Position numbers and translations under genes: made by a program. A stretch of DNA of 62,000 nt, taken from the NCBI RefSeq assembly GCF_964340395.1, contig NC_135554.1, forward strand, positions 4,537,975-4,599,974. The letters are read 5' to 3'. Position 1 is the first letter of the stretch. Each line of letters begins with the position of its first letter. Under the pieces are notes generated by a model. That model ran no database searches and had not been told where the DNA came from. It was given only the letters and a program-made list of their open reading frames with translations. The stretch comes from Glandiceps talaboti. Its lineage: Eukaryota; Hemichordata; Enteropneusta; Spengelidae. Positions 39,861-53,862 of the stretch are shown in pieces.

Positions 39861-42800
39861 CACCTTTGTGGGGGGGGGGGGCAGTTATACATTGATTATG
39901 GAAACAGCTATACTTGACTTTTTCCAAGGGATTACATGTACTACTTTCATGAGGGGGAATAACTATACAACTATACTTTTACTTTCATGGAGGAACAACT
40001 AATCCTGGTGGGGGGAGGATCAGTTACACTTCCCTTTGGGGTGAGTGCTTTACTTTTAGACAGTTGTCACTACTTTATAGGGGAACAGTTGTGTTTTAAT
40101 TTAATAAGGGAACAGCAATAATTTACTATTATGATTAAACAGCTATATTACATTTATATGGGGTCAGTTATACTTTCCTTTGATTGGAACACATATTGCT
40201 ATTGTGGAGAACAGCTACAATTTACTACTGTTAAGGGGCAGCTATACTTCAACTTTATGAGGGGGTAACAACACTTTCCTTTATAGAGGAACAACTGTTA
40301 TGGTGGATGCAGTTAAAATGTATTTTTATAGGCGGAACAGCTATACTTAGAGTGATACTTTAGTCTTATTGGGGAATGATACACTGTAATTTCAGTGGGA
40401 ACAGTTACACTTTTAAACTTGACTTTGCTTTGGGAACAGTTACACTTTTAAACTTGACTTTGCTTTGGGAAAAGTTACACTTTACGTTGATAGAAGAAGA
40501 GTTATACTCTGATCTGGAAAGAGTTACACCTTACATGGATTGCGGAACAATTACAGGTTACTTTGATTCAGAATAAGTTATACTTTACTTTGATTAGGGA
40601 ACAGTTATACTTTACTTTGATTGGGGAACAGTTATACTTTACTTTGATTGGGGAACAGTTATACTTTACTTTGATTCAGAAAAAGTTATACTTTACTTTG
40701 ATTGGGGAACAGTTACACTTTACTTTGATTGGGGAACAGTTACACTTTACTTTGATTTGGGAACAGTTACACTTTATTTTGATTGGGGAACAGTTACACT
40801 TTACTTTGATTGGGGAACAGTTACACTTTACTTTGATTGGGGAACAGTTACACTTTACTTTGATTGGGGAACAGTTACACTTTACTTTGATTTGGGAACA
40901 GTTACGCTTTACTTTGATTAGAGAACAGTTACACTTTACTTTGATTAGGGAACAGTTATATTTTACTTTGATTAGGGAACAGTTACACTTTACTTTGATT
41001 AGCGAACAGTTACACTTTACTTTGATTAGGGAACAGTTACACTTTACTTTGATTAGGGAACAGTTATAGTTTACTTTGATTAGGAAACAGTTATACTTTA
41101 CTTTGATTGGGGAACAGTTACACTTTACTTTGATTAGAGAACAGTTACGCTTTACTTTGATTAGGGAACAGTTTCATTTTACTTTGATTAGGGAACAGTT
41201 GCACTTTACTTTGATTGGGGAACAGTTACACTTTACTTTGATTAGGAAAGAGTTATAGTTTACTTCGATTAGGGAACAGTTACACTTTACTTTGATTGGG
41301 GAACAGTTACACTTTACTTTGATTGGGGAACAGTTACACTTTACTTTGATTAGGGAACAGTTACACTTTACTTTGATTGGGGAACAGTTACACTTTACTT
41401 TGATTGGGGAACAGTTACACTTTACTTTGATTAGGGAACAGTTATACTTTACTTTGATTGGGGAACAGTTACACTTTACTTTGATTGGGGAACAGTTACA
41501 CTTTACTTTGATTAGGGAATAGTTACACTTTACTTTGATTGGTGAACAGTTATACTTTACTTTGATTGGGGAACAGTTATACTTTACTTTGATTGGGGAA
41601 CAGTTATACTTTACTTTGATTGGGGAACAGTTACACTTTACTTTGATTTGGGAACAGTTACGCTTTACTTTGATTAGGGAACAGTTGCACTTTACTTTGA
41701 TCGGGGAACAGTTACACGTTACTTTGATTGGGGAACACTTATACTTTACTTTGATTGGAGAACAGTTATACTTTACTTTGATTAGGGAACAGTTACACTT
41801 TACTTTGATTGGGGAACAGTTATACTTTACTTTGATTGGGGAACAGTTACACTTTACTTTGATTGGGGAACAGTTACACTTTACTTTGATTGGGGAACAG
41901 TTACACTTTACTTTGATTTGGGAACAGTTACACTTTATTTTGATTGGGGAACAGTTACACTTTACTTTGATTGGGGAACAGTTACACTTTACTTTGATTG
42001 GGGAACAGTTACACTTTACTTTGATTGGGGAACAGTTACACTTTACTTTGATTTGGGAACAGTTACGCTTTACTTTGATTAGAGAACAGTTACACTTTAC
42101 TTTGATTAGGGAACAGTTATATTTTACTTTGATTAGGGAACAGTTACACTTTACTTTGATTAGCGAACAGTTACACTTTACTTTGATTAGGGAACAGTTA
42201 CACTTTACTTTGATTAGGGAACAGTTATAGTTTACTTTGATTAGGAAACAGTTATACTTTACTTTGATTGGGGAACAGTTACACTTTACTTTGATTAGAG
42301 AACAGTTACGCTTTACTTTGATTAGGGAACAGTTTCATTTTACTTTGATTAGGGAACAGTTGCACTTTACTTTGATTGGGGAACAGTTACACTTTACTTT
42401 GATTAGGAAAGAGTTATAGTTTACTTCGATTAGGGAACAGTTACACTTTACTTTGATTGGGGAACAGTTACACTTTACTTTGATTGGGGAACAGTTACAC
42501 TTTACTTTGATTAGGGAACAGTTACACTTTACTTTGATTGGGGAACAGTTACACTTTACTTTGATTGGGGAACAGTTACACTTTACTTTGATTAGGGAAC
42601 AGTTATACTTTACTTTGATTGGGGAACAGTTACACTTTACTTTGATTGGGGAACAGTTACACTTTACTTTGATTAGGGAATAGTTACACTTTACTTTGAT
42701 TGGTGAACAGTTATACTTTACTTTGATTGGGGAACAGTTATACTTTACTTTGATTGGGGAACAGTTATACTTTACTTTGATTGGGGAACAGTTACACTTT

Positions 42801-45800
42801 ACTTTGATTTGGGAACAGTTACGCTTTACTTTGATTAGGGAACAGTTGCACTTTACTTTGATCGGGGAACAGTTACACGTTACTTTGATTGGGGAACACT
42901 TATACTTTACTTTGATTGGAGAACAGTTATACTTTACTTTGATTAGGGAACAGTTACACTTTACTTTGATTGGGGAACAGTTATACTTTACTTTGATTGG
43001 GGAACAGTTACACTTTACTTTGATTGGGGAACAGTTACACTTTTCTTTGATTAGGGAATAGTTACACTTTACTTTGATTGGTGAACAGTTATACTTTACT
43101 TTGATTAGGGAACATTTGCACTTTACTTTGATTAGGGAACAGTTACACTTTACTTTGATTGGTGAACAGTTATACTTTACTTTGATTGGGGAACAGGTAT
43201 ACTTTACTTTAATTGGGGAACAGTTACACTTTACTTTGATTGGGGAACAGTTACACTTTACTTTGATTAGGGAACAGTTGCACTTTACTTTGATTGGGGA
43301 ACAGTTACACGTTACTTTGATTGGGGAACAGTTGCACTTTACTTTGATCGGGGAACAGTTACACGTTACTTTGATTGGGGAACACTTATACTTTACTTTG
43401 ATTGGAGAACAGTTATACTTTACTTTGATTAGGGAACAGTTACACTTTACTTTGATTGGGGAACAGTTATACTTTACTTTGATTGGGGAACAGTTACACT
43501 TTACTTTGATTGGGGAACAGTTACACTTTTCTTTGATTAGGGAATAGTTACACTTTACTTTGATTGGTGAACAGTTATACTTTACTTTGATTAGGGAACA
43601 TTTGCACTTTACTTTGATTAGGGAACAGTTACACTTTACTTTGATTGGTGAACAGTTATACTTTACTTTGATTGGGGAACAGTTATACTTTACTTTAATT
43701 GGGGAACAGTTACACTTTACTTTGATTGGGGAACACTTATACTTTACTTTGATTGGAGAACAGTTATACTTTACTTTGATTAGGGAACAGTTACACTTTA
43801 CTTTGATTAGGGAACAGTTACACTTTACTTTGATTGGTGAACAGTTACACTTTACTTCGATTGGAGAACAGTTACACTTTACTTTGATTAGGGAACAGTT
43901 ACACTTTACTTTGATTGGAGAACAGTTATACTTTACTTTGATTGGGGAACAGTTACACTTTACTTTGATTAGGGAACAGTTACACTTTACTTTGATTAGG
44001 GAACAGTTACACTTTACTTTGATTGGGGAACAGTTACACTTTACTTTGATTGGAGAACAGTTACACTTTACTTCAATTGGAGAACAGTTATACTTTACTT
44101 CGATTGGGGAACAGTTACACTTTACTTTGATTAGGGAACAGTTACACTTTACTTTGATTGGAGAACAGTTACACTTTACTTTTATTGGAGAACAGTTACA
44201 CTTTACTTTGATTGAAGAACAGTTACACTTTACTTCGATTGGGGAACAGTTACACTTTACTTTTATTGGAGAACAGTTACACTTTTCTTTTATTGGAGAA
44301 CAGTTACACTTTACTTTTATTGGAGAACAGTTACACTTTACTTTGATTGGGGAACAGTTACACTTTACTTTGATTGGAGAACAGTTACACTTTACTTCAA
44401 TTGGAGAACAGTTACACTTTACTTCGATTGGGGAACAGTTACACTTTACTTTGATTGGGGAACAGTTACACTTTACTTTGATTGGAGAACAGTTACACTT
44501 TACTTTTATTGGAGAACAGTTACACTTTACTTTGATTGAAGAACAGTTACGCTTTACTTCGATTGGGGAACAGTTACGCTTTACTTTGATTAGGGAACAG
44601 TTACATTTTACTTTGATTGGGGAACAGTTACACTTTACTTTGTTTGGGGAACAGTTACACTTTACTTTGATTAGGGAACAGTTATAGTTTACTTCGATTA
44701 GGGAACAGTTACACTTTAGTTTGACCGGAGAACAGTTAGTTTTACTCTACTTTGAGGAACTGTTACATAGTGTATGGATTGAGGAACAGTTATATTTTAC
44801 TTTGATTGGGGAACAGTTACACTTTACTTTGATTAGGGAACAGTTACACTTTACTTTGATTGGGGAACAGTTACACTTTACTTTGATTGGGGAACAGTTA
44901 CACTTTACTTTGATTGGGGAACAGTTACACTTTACTTTGATTGGGGAACAGTTACACTTTACTTTGATTAGGGAACAGTTACACTTTACTTTGATTGGGG
45001 AACAGTTACACTTTACTTTGATTAGGGAACAGTTATACTTTACTTTGATTGGGGAACAGTTACACTTTACTTTGATTGGGGAACAGTTACACTTTACTTT
45101 GATTAGGGAATAGTTACACTTTACTTTGATTGGTGAACAGTTATAGTTTACTTTGATTAGGGAACAGTTGCACTTTACTTTGATTAGGGAACAGTTACAC
45201 TTTACTTTGATAGGGAACAGTTACACTTTACTTTGATTAGGGAACAGTTACACTTTACTTTGATAGGGAACAGTTACACTTTACTTTGATTGGAGAACAG
45301 TTATACTTTACTTTGATTGGGGAACAGTTACACTTTACTTTGATTAGGGAACAGTTACACTTTACTTTGATTAAGGAACAGTTACACTTTACTTTGATTG
45401 GGGAACAGTTACACTTTACTTTGATTGGAGAACAGTTACACTTTACTTCAATTGGAGAACAGTTACACTTTACTTCAATTGGAGAACAGTTACACTTTAC
45501 TTCGATTGGGGAACAGTTACACTTTACTTTGATTAGGGAACAGTTACACTTTACTTTGATTGGTGAACAGTTACACTTTACTTTGATTGAAGAACTGTTA
45601 CACTTTACTTCAATTGGAGAACAGTTGCACTTTACTTTGATTGGAGAACAGTTACACTTTACTTTGATTGGAGAACAGTTACACTTTACTTTTATTGGAG
45701 AACAGTTACACTTTACTTTGATTGGGGAACAGTTACACTTTACTTTGATTAGGGAACAATTACACTTTATTTTGATTGGGAACAGTTACACTTTACTTTG

Positions 45801-46885
45801 ATTAGGGAACAATTACACTTTACTTTGATTAGGGAACAGTTACACTTTACTTTGATTAGGGAACAATTACACTTTACTTTGATTGGGGAACAGTTACACT
45901 TTACTTTGATTGGGGAACAGTTATACTTTACTTTGATTAGGGAACAATTACACTTTACTTTGATTAGGGAACAGTTACACTTTACTTTGATTAGGGAACA
46001 GTTATACTTTACTTTGATTGGGGAACAGTTACACTTTACTTTGATTGGTGAACAGTTACACTTTACTTTGATTGAAGAACTGTTACACTTTACTTTGATT
46101 GGAGAACAGTTACACTTTACTTTGATTAGGGAACAGTTACACTTTACTTCAATTGGAGAACAGTTGCACTTTACTTTGATTGGAGAACAGTTACACTTTA
46201 CTTTTATTGGAGAACAGTTACACTTTACTTTGATTCGGGAACAGTTACACTTTACTTTGATTAGGGAACAATTACACTTTATTTTGATTGGGAACAGTTA
46301 CACTTTACTTTGATTAGGGAACAATTACACTTTACTTTGATTAGGGAACAGTTACACTTTACTTTGATTAGGGAACAATTACACTTTACTTTGATTGGGG
46401 AACAGTTACACTTTACTTTGATTGGGGAACAGTTATACTTTACTTTGATTAGGGAACAATTACACTTTACTTTGATTAGGGAACAATTACACTTTACTTT
46501 GATTAGGGAACAGTTACACTTTACTTTGATTAGGGAACAGTTACACTTTACTTTGATTGGTGAACAGTTACACTTTACTTCGATTGGAGAACAATTACAC
46601 TTTACTTTGATTAGGGAACAGTTACACTTTACTTTGATTGGAGAACAGTTATACTTTACTTTGATTGGGGAACAGTTACACTTTACTTTGATTAGGGAAC
46701 AGTTACACTTTACTTTGATTGGGGAACAGTTACACTTTACTTTGATTGGAGAACAGTTACACTTTACTTCAATTGGAGAACAGTTGCACTTTACTTTGAT
46801 TGGGGAACAGTTATACTTTACTTTGATTGGGGAACAGTTACTCTTTACATTGATTTGGGAACAGTTACACTTTACTTTTTTTTAT
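39860..46885 (+). repeat. Giant 27-bp minisatellite with higher-order repeats
   Basis: The unit is GGGGAACAGTTACACTTTAC followed by TTTGATT (27 bp), present about 230 times in 40560-46885. Since 27 is divisible by 3, one frame reads GEQLHFTLI over and over, broken by occasional stops. The left flank (39860-40560) holds strongly diverged units, while the body is nearly uniform. A 1161-bp block (43 units) is duplicated: 41076-41522 recurs at 42237-42683. A 486-bp block (18 units) repeats at 43074 and 43560, and a 512-bp block at 45286 and 45798. I see no splice sites or start context suggesting a protein. Confidence 0.97.
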
Positions 46886-49800
46886 AAGGGAAATGTATAC
46901 ATTATTTTAAACAATATATGTCTTAAATGGCAAAATTGGGCAATATGTCAATTGTTATATTTTTCTCCATTACATTGTCCATAATTGTTCCTGATGTCCT
47001 TTAAATGAACACTGTATGTTACCTTTTAAGTAATGTAAATTTTGTGCCAAACAAATTAAAGTGGTTTTAACAGTGTATCACTATACTATACTGGTTACCA
47101 TGGTAACTGAGCAACATTTATTTAGATTACATCGTATGGTGTGAAACATGGTCATCTTGTATGAATGCATGCAGATTTTTTGTATAAATAACAACATTTT
47201 GTTAAATAAAACCAATATTAGCGATTTTCACATGTATTTTCTATTGTTATCACTTTAGTCTGGTTTTCATGGCAACCCAATTTTTTATAATGATTTTTGT
47301 GAATGTTAAGAGTATACCCAACCATATGTAACAGTTTGTATATATTGCCATTTTGTTATTATTTTCATGATTGATTTTTGAATATATATTGATTGTATTG
47401 TATATATTATATTATATTGTATATTGTGTATATATAATACTAGTATACATGTATGTTAATTATTAATGTCATGAAAGTGTTTCAACTTTTATTTTGTTTT
47501 TTTAAAGGTGATATATTTTATAAATTTTAATAAAGCATTATTACACTTATTGTTATGACAGTTTCCATCCTTATTTGCCGTCAGGAGAGGCTATGGGAAT
47601 GACTGATATCTGTTGTCAGTACTATTCCTGATATGCATAAATCAAGTTCAATATAAACCTGGCATACATTTTGTGTATTGTAGTTGACATATGAATATCA
47701 TTTTAAATAAGCCCCTAATGGCATAGCCATAGGGTTCCATGCATCCGTCCATCTGTCTGTGTCCACTTCCATCTCAAATATGCATGGGCCAATTTCAACC
47801 AATCTTTCAGTAAACATCAAATAATATAGTTAATGCCAAAGCAGTGGTCTATTTTAGATGAAGATAAAGTTGCTACTTTAAGAGAAGTAAACAGTTTTCA
47901 ACACTGACATACATTATGTGCAAGTAGTTTGCTAACTATGAAGAATTACCAAGTTCAAAGGTCACCCTAACAAGACCACTATGCATGATGAATAACACAC
48001 ACAAATCGTTTTATTTAACAACAAAAATCAATCAATCAATTAATCAATTGATCAATCAATTACATGCCTGCTGATCCCTGTCAGCACAGTAGGTATCAAC
48101 ACTTAAGTTCTCTAACATAGCAAAGTGACTTTACTATCTGCAATAGTAATGCCACTATACCAATGTTATAGACATTACATTTTTTATGTGACATGCGAAG
48201 CTTGCATTAACTAGATTTTTGAAAATGAGAAATTATTACCTGAAAGACTGAAAACTCTAGATCTCCTAGTAGACCCCTAGCTATATGTATGGGATGCCCT
48301 CACTCCCAGATGAATGGGAGTTACTCATTCAATCAAATGCACCAACCTTTTACTGTCATGTTAATAAAATTTTCTTTTACAGCTGTGAAATTATTTCTTA
48401 CATAGTCTAAAAGTAAAGAAACTCGCCCCAATAAGAGAGGTGAATGTATGCCCGCCTAAAGATTTCCCCTCCCTTTTACCCTCAAGATGCTATTGAATTT
48501 TAAAAAAAAAATATTTCAACCCAATTTAGTTGCTAGTGATATGATGATGCTGTCTTGTAAAGCTTGAAAATTATTGCCCGAAAAGGTCTGAATAGTATAA
48601 AAATTGGTCTTTTATTGTTAAAAAACCTCCAAAGCTTCTAGAAGGAGACCCCCATGAGATGTATGTGTTGCCATCCAAGCTTCCCCCCTACCTTTTACTG
48701 CCAATATGATATTACATGCAAACTTTTATATGTCTCTGGTCTACATTCTAAACTCGTACACTGTACATAATGTTAACATTCTAAAGGCTAGTCAAACTAT
48801 ATGACAAAACTGTATGTTTAATATTGGTGAATCTACACAAGATCGACTGGTGAGTGGTGAATTACAGTAATATTTGGTGAAGGTGAATTGATATCTGGAG
48901 ATGCGAGTGGTGAATTACATTAATATTTGGTGAACGTGAATTAATATCTAGAGATATTGGTGAATGGTGAATTAGAGCTTTCACGTCCTGGTGAATGGTG
49001 ATCTATTAGAGGGGTATAACCCACCCACCCCACACCATAGATAAGCACATCATAACATCCATCTTTGTAGGACCAGTCAGACAAATTATGAAGACAGACA
49101 GATCATTCTAATACTTCATTCACGCATATGTGCAAACTGGTTTGTTGTCTTAGTGGCAAGACCAATAGGAATATAATACATAATGTGATTATTTTGAATT
49201 TATTGTTAAGTTCATTTTTACTTGAGTACAATGTGTGAAGTGAAGACAACTTCTTTAAATGAAAACACGAATGGTAATTAGTAGAGTCTAATAAAGTTTA
49301 ACTGATGAATATCGGCTTACCAGGTATGAATTGTTAATAACTAATGATTTTTATTAAAGCTATTACTGCAAATGGAACGTTTTTAAAACAAATGTTTTGT
49401 CAGGTACGATAACTTACTCGTAATATCATACCGTTAGTAGTATCGCATCACCTGTTGAATTTGTGTAGCTATATTCACGATAAATCAAATCAAATTGATT
49501 TTGGGGACCGCACCAAAAAATAGCGCCCTCAACGGCGATCACGATTTCAACCTGTTTCTGTACTGCATATGGTTAATATCGACAACTGGTTAACATGTAC
49601 AGTGTCTAATTATTGGTATTTTAAGAGTTTTCACTGAATATATATTGTGGTTGTCTGACCGAAATATGACAGTCTAGTTACACAGTACAGTTTTAACGTG
49701 GGGACAGATTCAAATCAAACTTTTGCTCAAAATCTAAACTTGCCATTACACTACCTACAGATAATATAGACCTCTCATTAACATATATAATGTCTTCTTA

Positions 49801-50679
49801 TAGTTTACAAATAATAGTTCATTTTTTAGTGAACATATCTTTTGTTATTTGATGAAAAAAGCCCAGTTGCAGCTCGTGCAGGTTTCAATAAGAATCAAAC
49901 TGGTAAATGTTCAAAGAATAACCAAGGAAACATTTACTATGACAATTGTAACAATTGTAAATGTAACTACAGCCTAATGTTGATGATAAATCTTGTTAGC
50001 TAGTAATCGCAGAATTTCTTTGCAAGGCGAAATAAGTTTGTTTCTGAACCTACTCATCCCAAACTTTGTCATTTCACCGATATATACAAAACGCAAAAGT
50101 TTTTCAATATACATTTTACATAAAATTACGGATATATGTTATAGGCGATGTTTAAAACCGTAAAATTATGATCTTAAATCTTACTTATTGTTGAAATCAC
50201 TAGCAGAGCTTGCGTGAATACTTGTCTATTCACATATATCCACGAATTTTGTCTGTCCCTGTCAAACGGCAAAGGTCGTGCGCGCGGCGAAAGCTTACGT
50301 CATAAAAACCACAAATGTCGCATGTTGAAGCTTACGTATATACGTCATCCATGATTTCGTTCAAGTGTCTGATATGACCATAGTGAGATCCACAAAATTA
50401 TTTTCTTTCTTTTTTATTTCTCAAATTAATATATTTCAAATGATAGGAGTATTAAGTTAAAGAATCCAAATAATCACTTCCGCATCCATTGTGGGAGGGT
50501 CAGTCTGAGTAAAATGTATAATTAGACACTTTTGTGTCGAAGTGTTCCCATTTGGTCGAAAAAATGATTGTGTATTTTGTGTTGTAGGGAACAATGGTGT
50601 CGGTCGGGTTATAAGAAACATTAGCAATCAAAGTAGCGTCGCTGACAGCATCTAGGTGGTGATCATAGTATGTTGCCTG
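46886..50679. other. AT-rich spacer between the minisatellite and gene E
   Basis: No gene is recognised. There is a short CAAT tract near 48028-48060 and a two- to three-copy tandem repeat of about 60 bp at 48845-48985 (GTGGTGAATTACA-TAATATTTGGTGAA). An AATAAA on the minus strand (50413-50418) could end gene E transcripts. Confidence 0.5.
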
Positions 50680-53245
50680 TTATGCTACAGCTATGACGAT
50701 GATGACGATAATCAAAATGATTCCAATGCCTGTAGCACAGGTAGACAGAATGAGAGAGTAGTTTGTAAACCGGTCAGCTCGGTCGTCTAGCATAGGTCGT
50801 CCTCTGTATGACATTGCCTATAAAACAATAAAAGATAATGGGGGTAAGAATTACAGTTAGGGTGGGGTATAGCATATTCGTTTCAGAAACACAAAATATG
50901 TATTGCTTCCAGTGCCAAAATATTTGGGTTACCGGCTTTTAGGGGTAATATTGTGAGTATATATATATATTCACTGCTAGTTACAAGTGTAACATGGACA
51001 TACCTTTGAAACTTAATACATAAACTTAATACAAATATTGGTGACTATTTGTGGGGCCGACTGCATCGTGGATAAATTTTCCTAGATTTGGAAAACCTTC
51101 GCTAAACTGTGTTACCATGCCTGGGAATGCGATAGCTACAATACCAAAGGGTCAAATACTTATCACTGCTAAATAGACAACGGTCACAATTTTATACCAA
51201 GGGACCAACAATATAAATGGCTGAATAGACGATATCTACAATACAAAGGGGTGACATTACTTACCATGGCTACCATGGCTGAATAGAAGATAGCTACAAC
51301 ACCAAGGGGTAACATTACTTACCATGGCTGAATAGACGATAGCTACAATACCAAGGGGTAACGTTACTTACCATGGCCGAATAGAAGATAGCTACAATAC
51401 CAAGGGGTAACATTACTTACCATGGCTGAATAGACGATAGCTACAATACCAAGGGGTAACATTACTTACCATGGCTGAATAGACGATAGCTACAATACCA
51501 AGGGGTAACATTACTTACAATGGCTGAATAGAAGATAGCTACAATACCAAGGGGTAACGTTACTTACCATGGCTGAATAGACTATAGCTACAATACCAAG
51601 GGGTAACACGATGGCCACAATACCAAGGGGTAACGTTACTTACAATGGCTGAATAGAAGATAGCTACAATACCAAGGGGTAACGTTACTTGCCATGGCTG
51701 AATAGACGATAGCTACAATACCAAGGGGTAACATTACTTACAATGGCTGAATAGAAGATGGCCACAATATCAAGGGGTAACATTACTTACCATGGCTGAA
51801 TAGACGATAGCTACAATACCAAGGGGTAACGTTACTTACAATGGCTGAATAGAAGATAGCTACAATACCAAGGGGTAACGTTACTTACCATGGCCGAATA
51901 GAAGATAGCTACAATACCAAGGGGTAACATTACTTACCATGGCTGAATAGACGATAGCTACAATACCAAGAGGCCAGAAGAACAGCAGGCATGCAGTAAT
52001 AGAAAAGACGAGTGCTCCAATGTCTTTGCAGGTAATGTCTTTGGTGGTTCCAGTGGTGGTTTCAGTACGTTGTACAACTGTAATGTCTTGAGTGTGGGGA
52101 GGCAACATCTGTCAACAAAGAAAGAGGTCGATGTAGTTATGACATCTCCACAGCTTGTGTTGAGCATATCATTCTATGCTAGCTAGCTAGCATGCCCAAC
52201 ACAAGCTGTGGAGATGCCCAACACAAGCTGTGGAGATCTCATAACTGCATCAACCTGTTTATTTGATAGCTGTAGGATGGTATGTTGTAAATTAAGCGTT
52301 ACCACGCTAGACCAGACCATGCCACGATATCACACTACACTACACTACACTGCACTACACTGCACTAGACTAGACTAGACTAGACTAGACTAGACTAGAC
52401 TAGACTGCATTGCACTGCACTGCACTACACTACACTACACTACACTACATGTAGACTACACTACACTATATACTAGTACTTTACTATGCTGCACATGTGT
52501 TGTGTTGTGTTGTGTTGCGTTTCGTTTCGTTTCGTTGGGTTGGGTTGGGTTTGGTTGTGCTGTGCTGTGCTGTGCTGTGCTGTGTTGTGTTGTGTTGTGT
52601 TGTTGTACTGTGTTGTGTTGTGTTGTGTTGTGTTGTGTTGTGTTGTGTTGTGTTGTTGTATTGTGTTGTGTTGTGTTGTGTTGTGTTGTGTTGTGTTGTG
52701 TTGTGTTGTGTTGTGTTGTGTCTTAGGATGTCTCTTATTATATGTATATACATGACAGTGATATCATCATCCATTCTGTTATATAGTATATAGTAATATA
52801 TTACCCCTGTATATTGTGTATTTCCAACATAGTTAGGATAGACTGCGGTACCAGGTGGAGGTTGTTGATATGGTTGATTAGAGTCCATTTGCATTGGATA
52901 GGGTTGGTGACCTCCCATTTGCATTGGTGCCGGTTGAGAGGGATATGGTTGTTGTTCTGGTAATGGTTCTTTTGCCGGTAACTGATCATTACCACTATCA
53001 TGTGGTTGTGCATTGTAGTTATTGTAATTGTAATGGTATTGGTATTGGTATTGTGGCGGAGGTGGAGGTGGCATTTCATAGTTTGGAGGCGGCTGCTCCT
53101 CAGTTGTTGTATAGCCTGTATTGTATACAAGAAATGGAAAGAATATCTCTGTTTATCATTTAATCGATTACCCAACCAACCAACCAACCAACCAACCAAC
53201 CATCCATCCATCCATCCATCCATCCACCCATCCGTCCATCCACCC

Positions 53246-53337
<92 letters not shown>

Positions 53338-53805
53338 AGCGAGCGAGCGAGCGAGCGAGCGAGCGATCGACCGACCGACCGACTGGTCTACCTAACTACC
53401 TAACTAACCAACTACCTACCGACCGATCTACCCACCTCTAGCCAACTAACTAACTAACTAACTAACTAACTACTAAGTAACTAACCAGCAATCAAGCCAG
53501 CCAACCAACCAACCAACCGTCCGTCCGTCCGTCCGTCCGTCCGTCCGTCCGAACAAACAGTCTATCGATTGGTTAATCCATCCATCCATCCATCCATCCA
53601 TCCATCTATCTATCAACCAACCAACCAACCAACCAACCAACCAACCAACCACCTAACCCATCGATCGATCGATCGATCGATCGACCGACTGGTCTACCTA
53701 CCTCGTTAACTAACTAACTAACTACCTACATGTACCTACCGACCGACCTACCCACCTCTAGCCAATTAACTAACTAACTAACCAACCAACCAACCAACCA
53801 ACCAA

Positions 53806-53862
<57 letters not shown>

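Noticed and set aside
40560-46885. CRISPR array
   Set aside because: The 27-bp repeats are contiguous with no unique spacers, and the genome is eukaryotic.
40563-46984. Long open frames encoding GEQLHFTLI repeats
   Set aside because: A 27-bp unit without a stop in one frame gives this automatically. Stops break it irregularly, and there are no splice sites, signal peptide or start context. Kept as a repeat.
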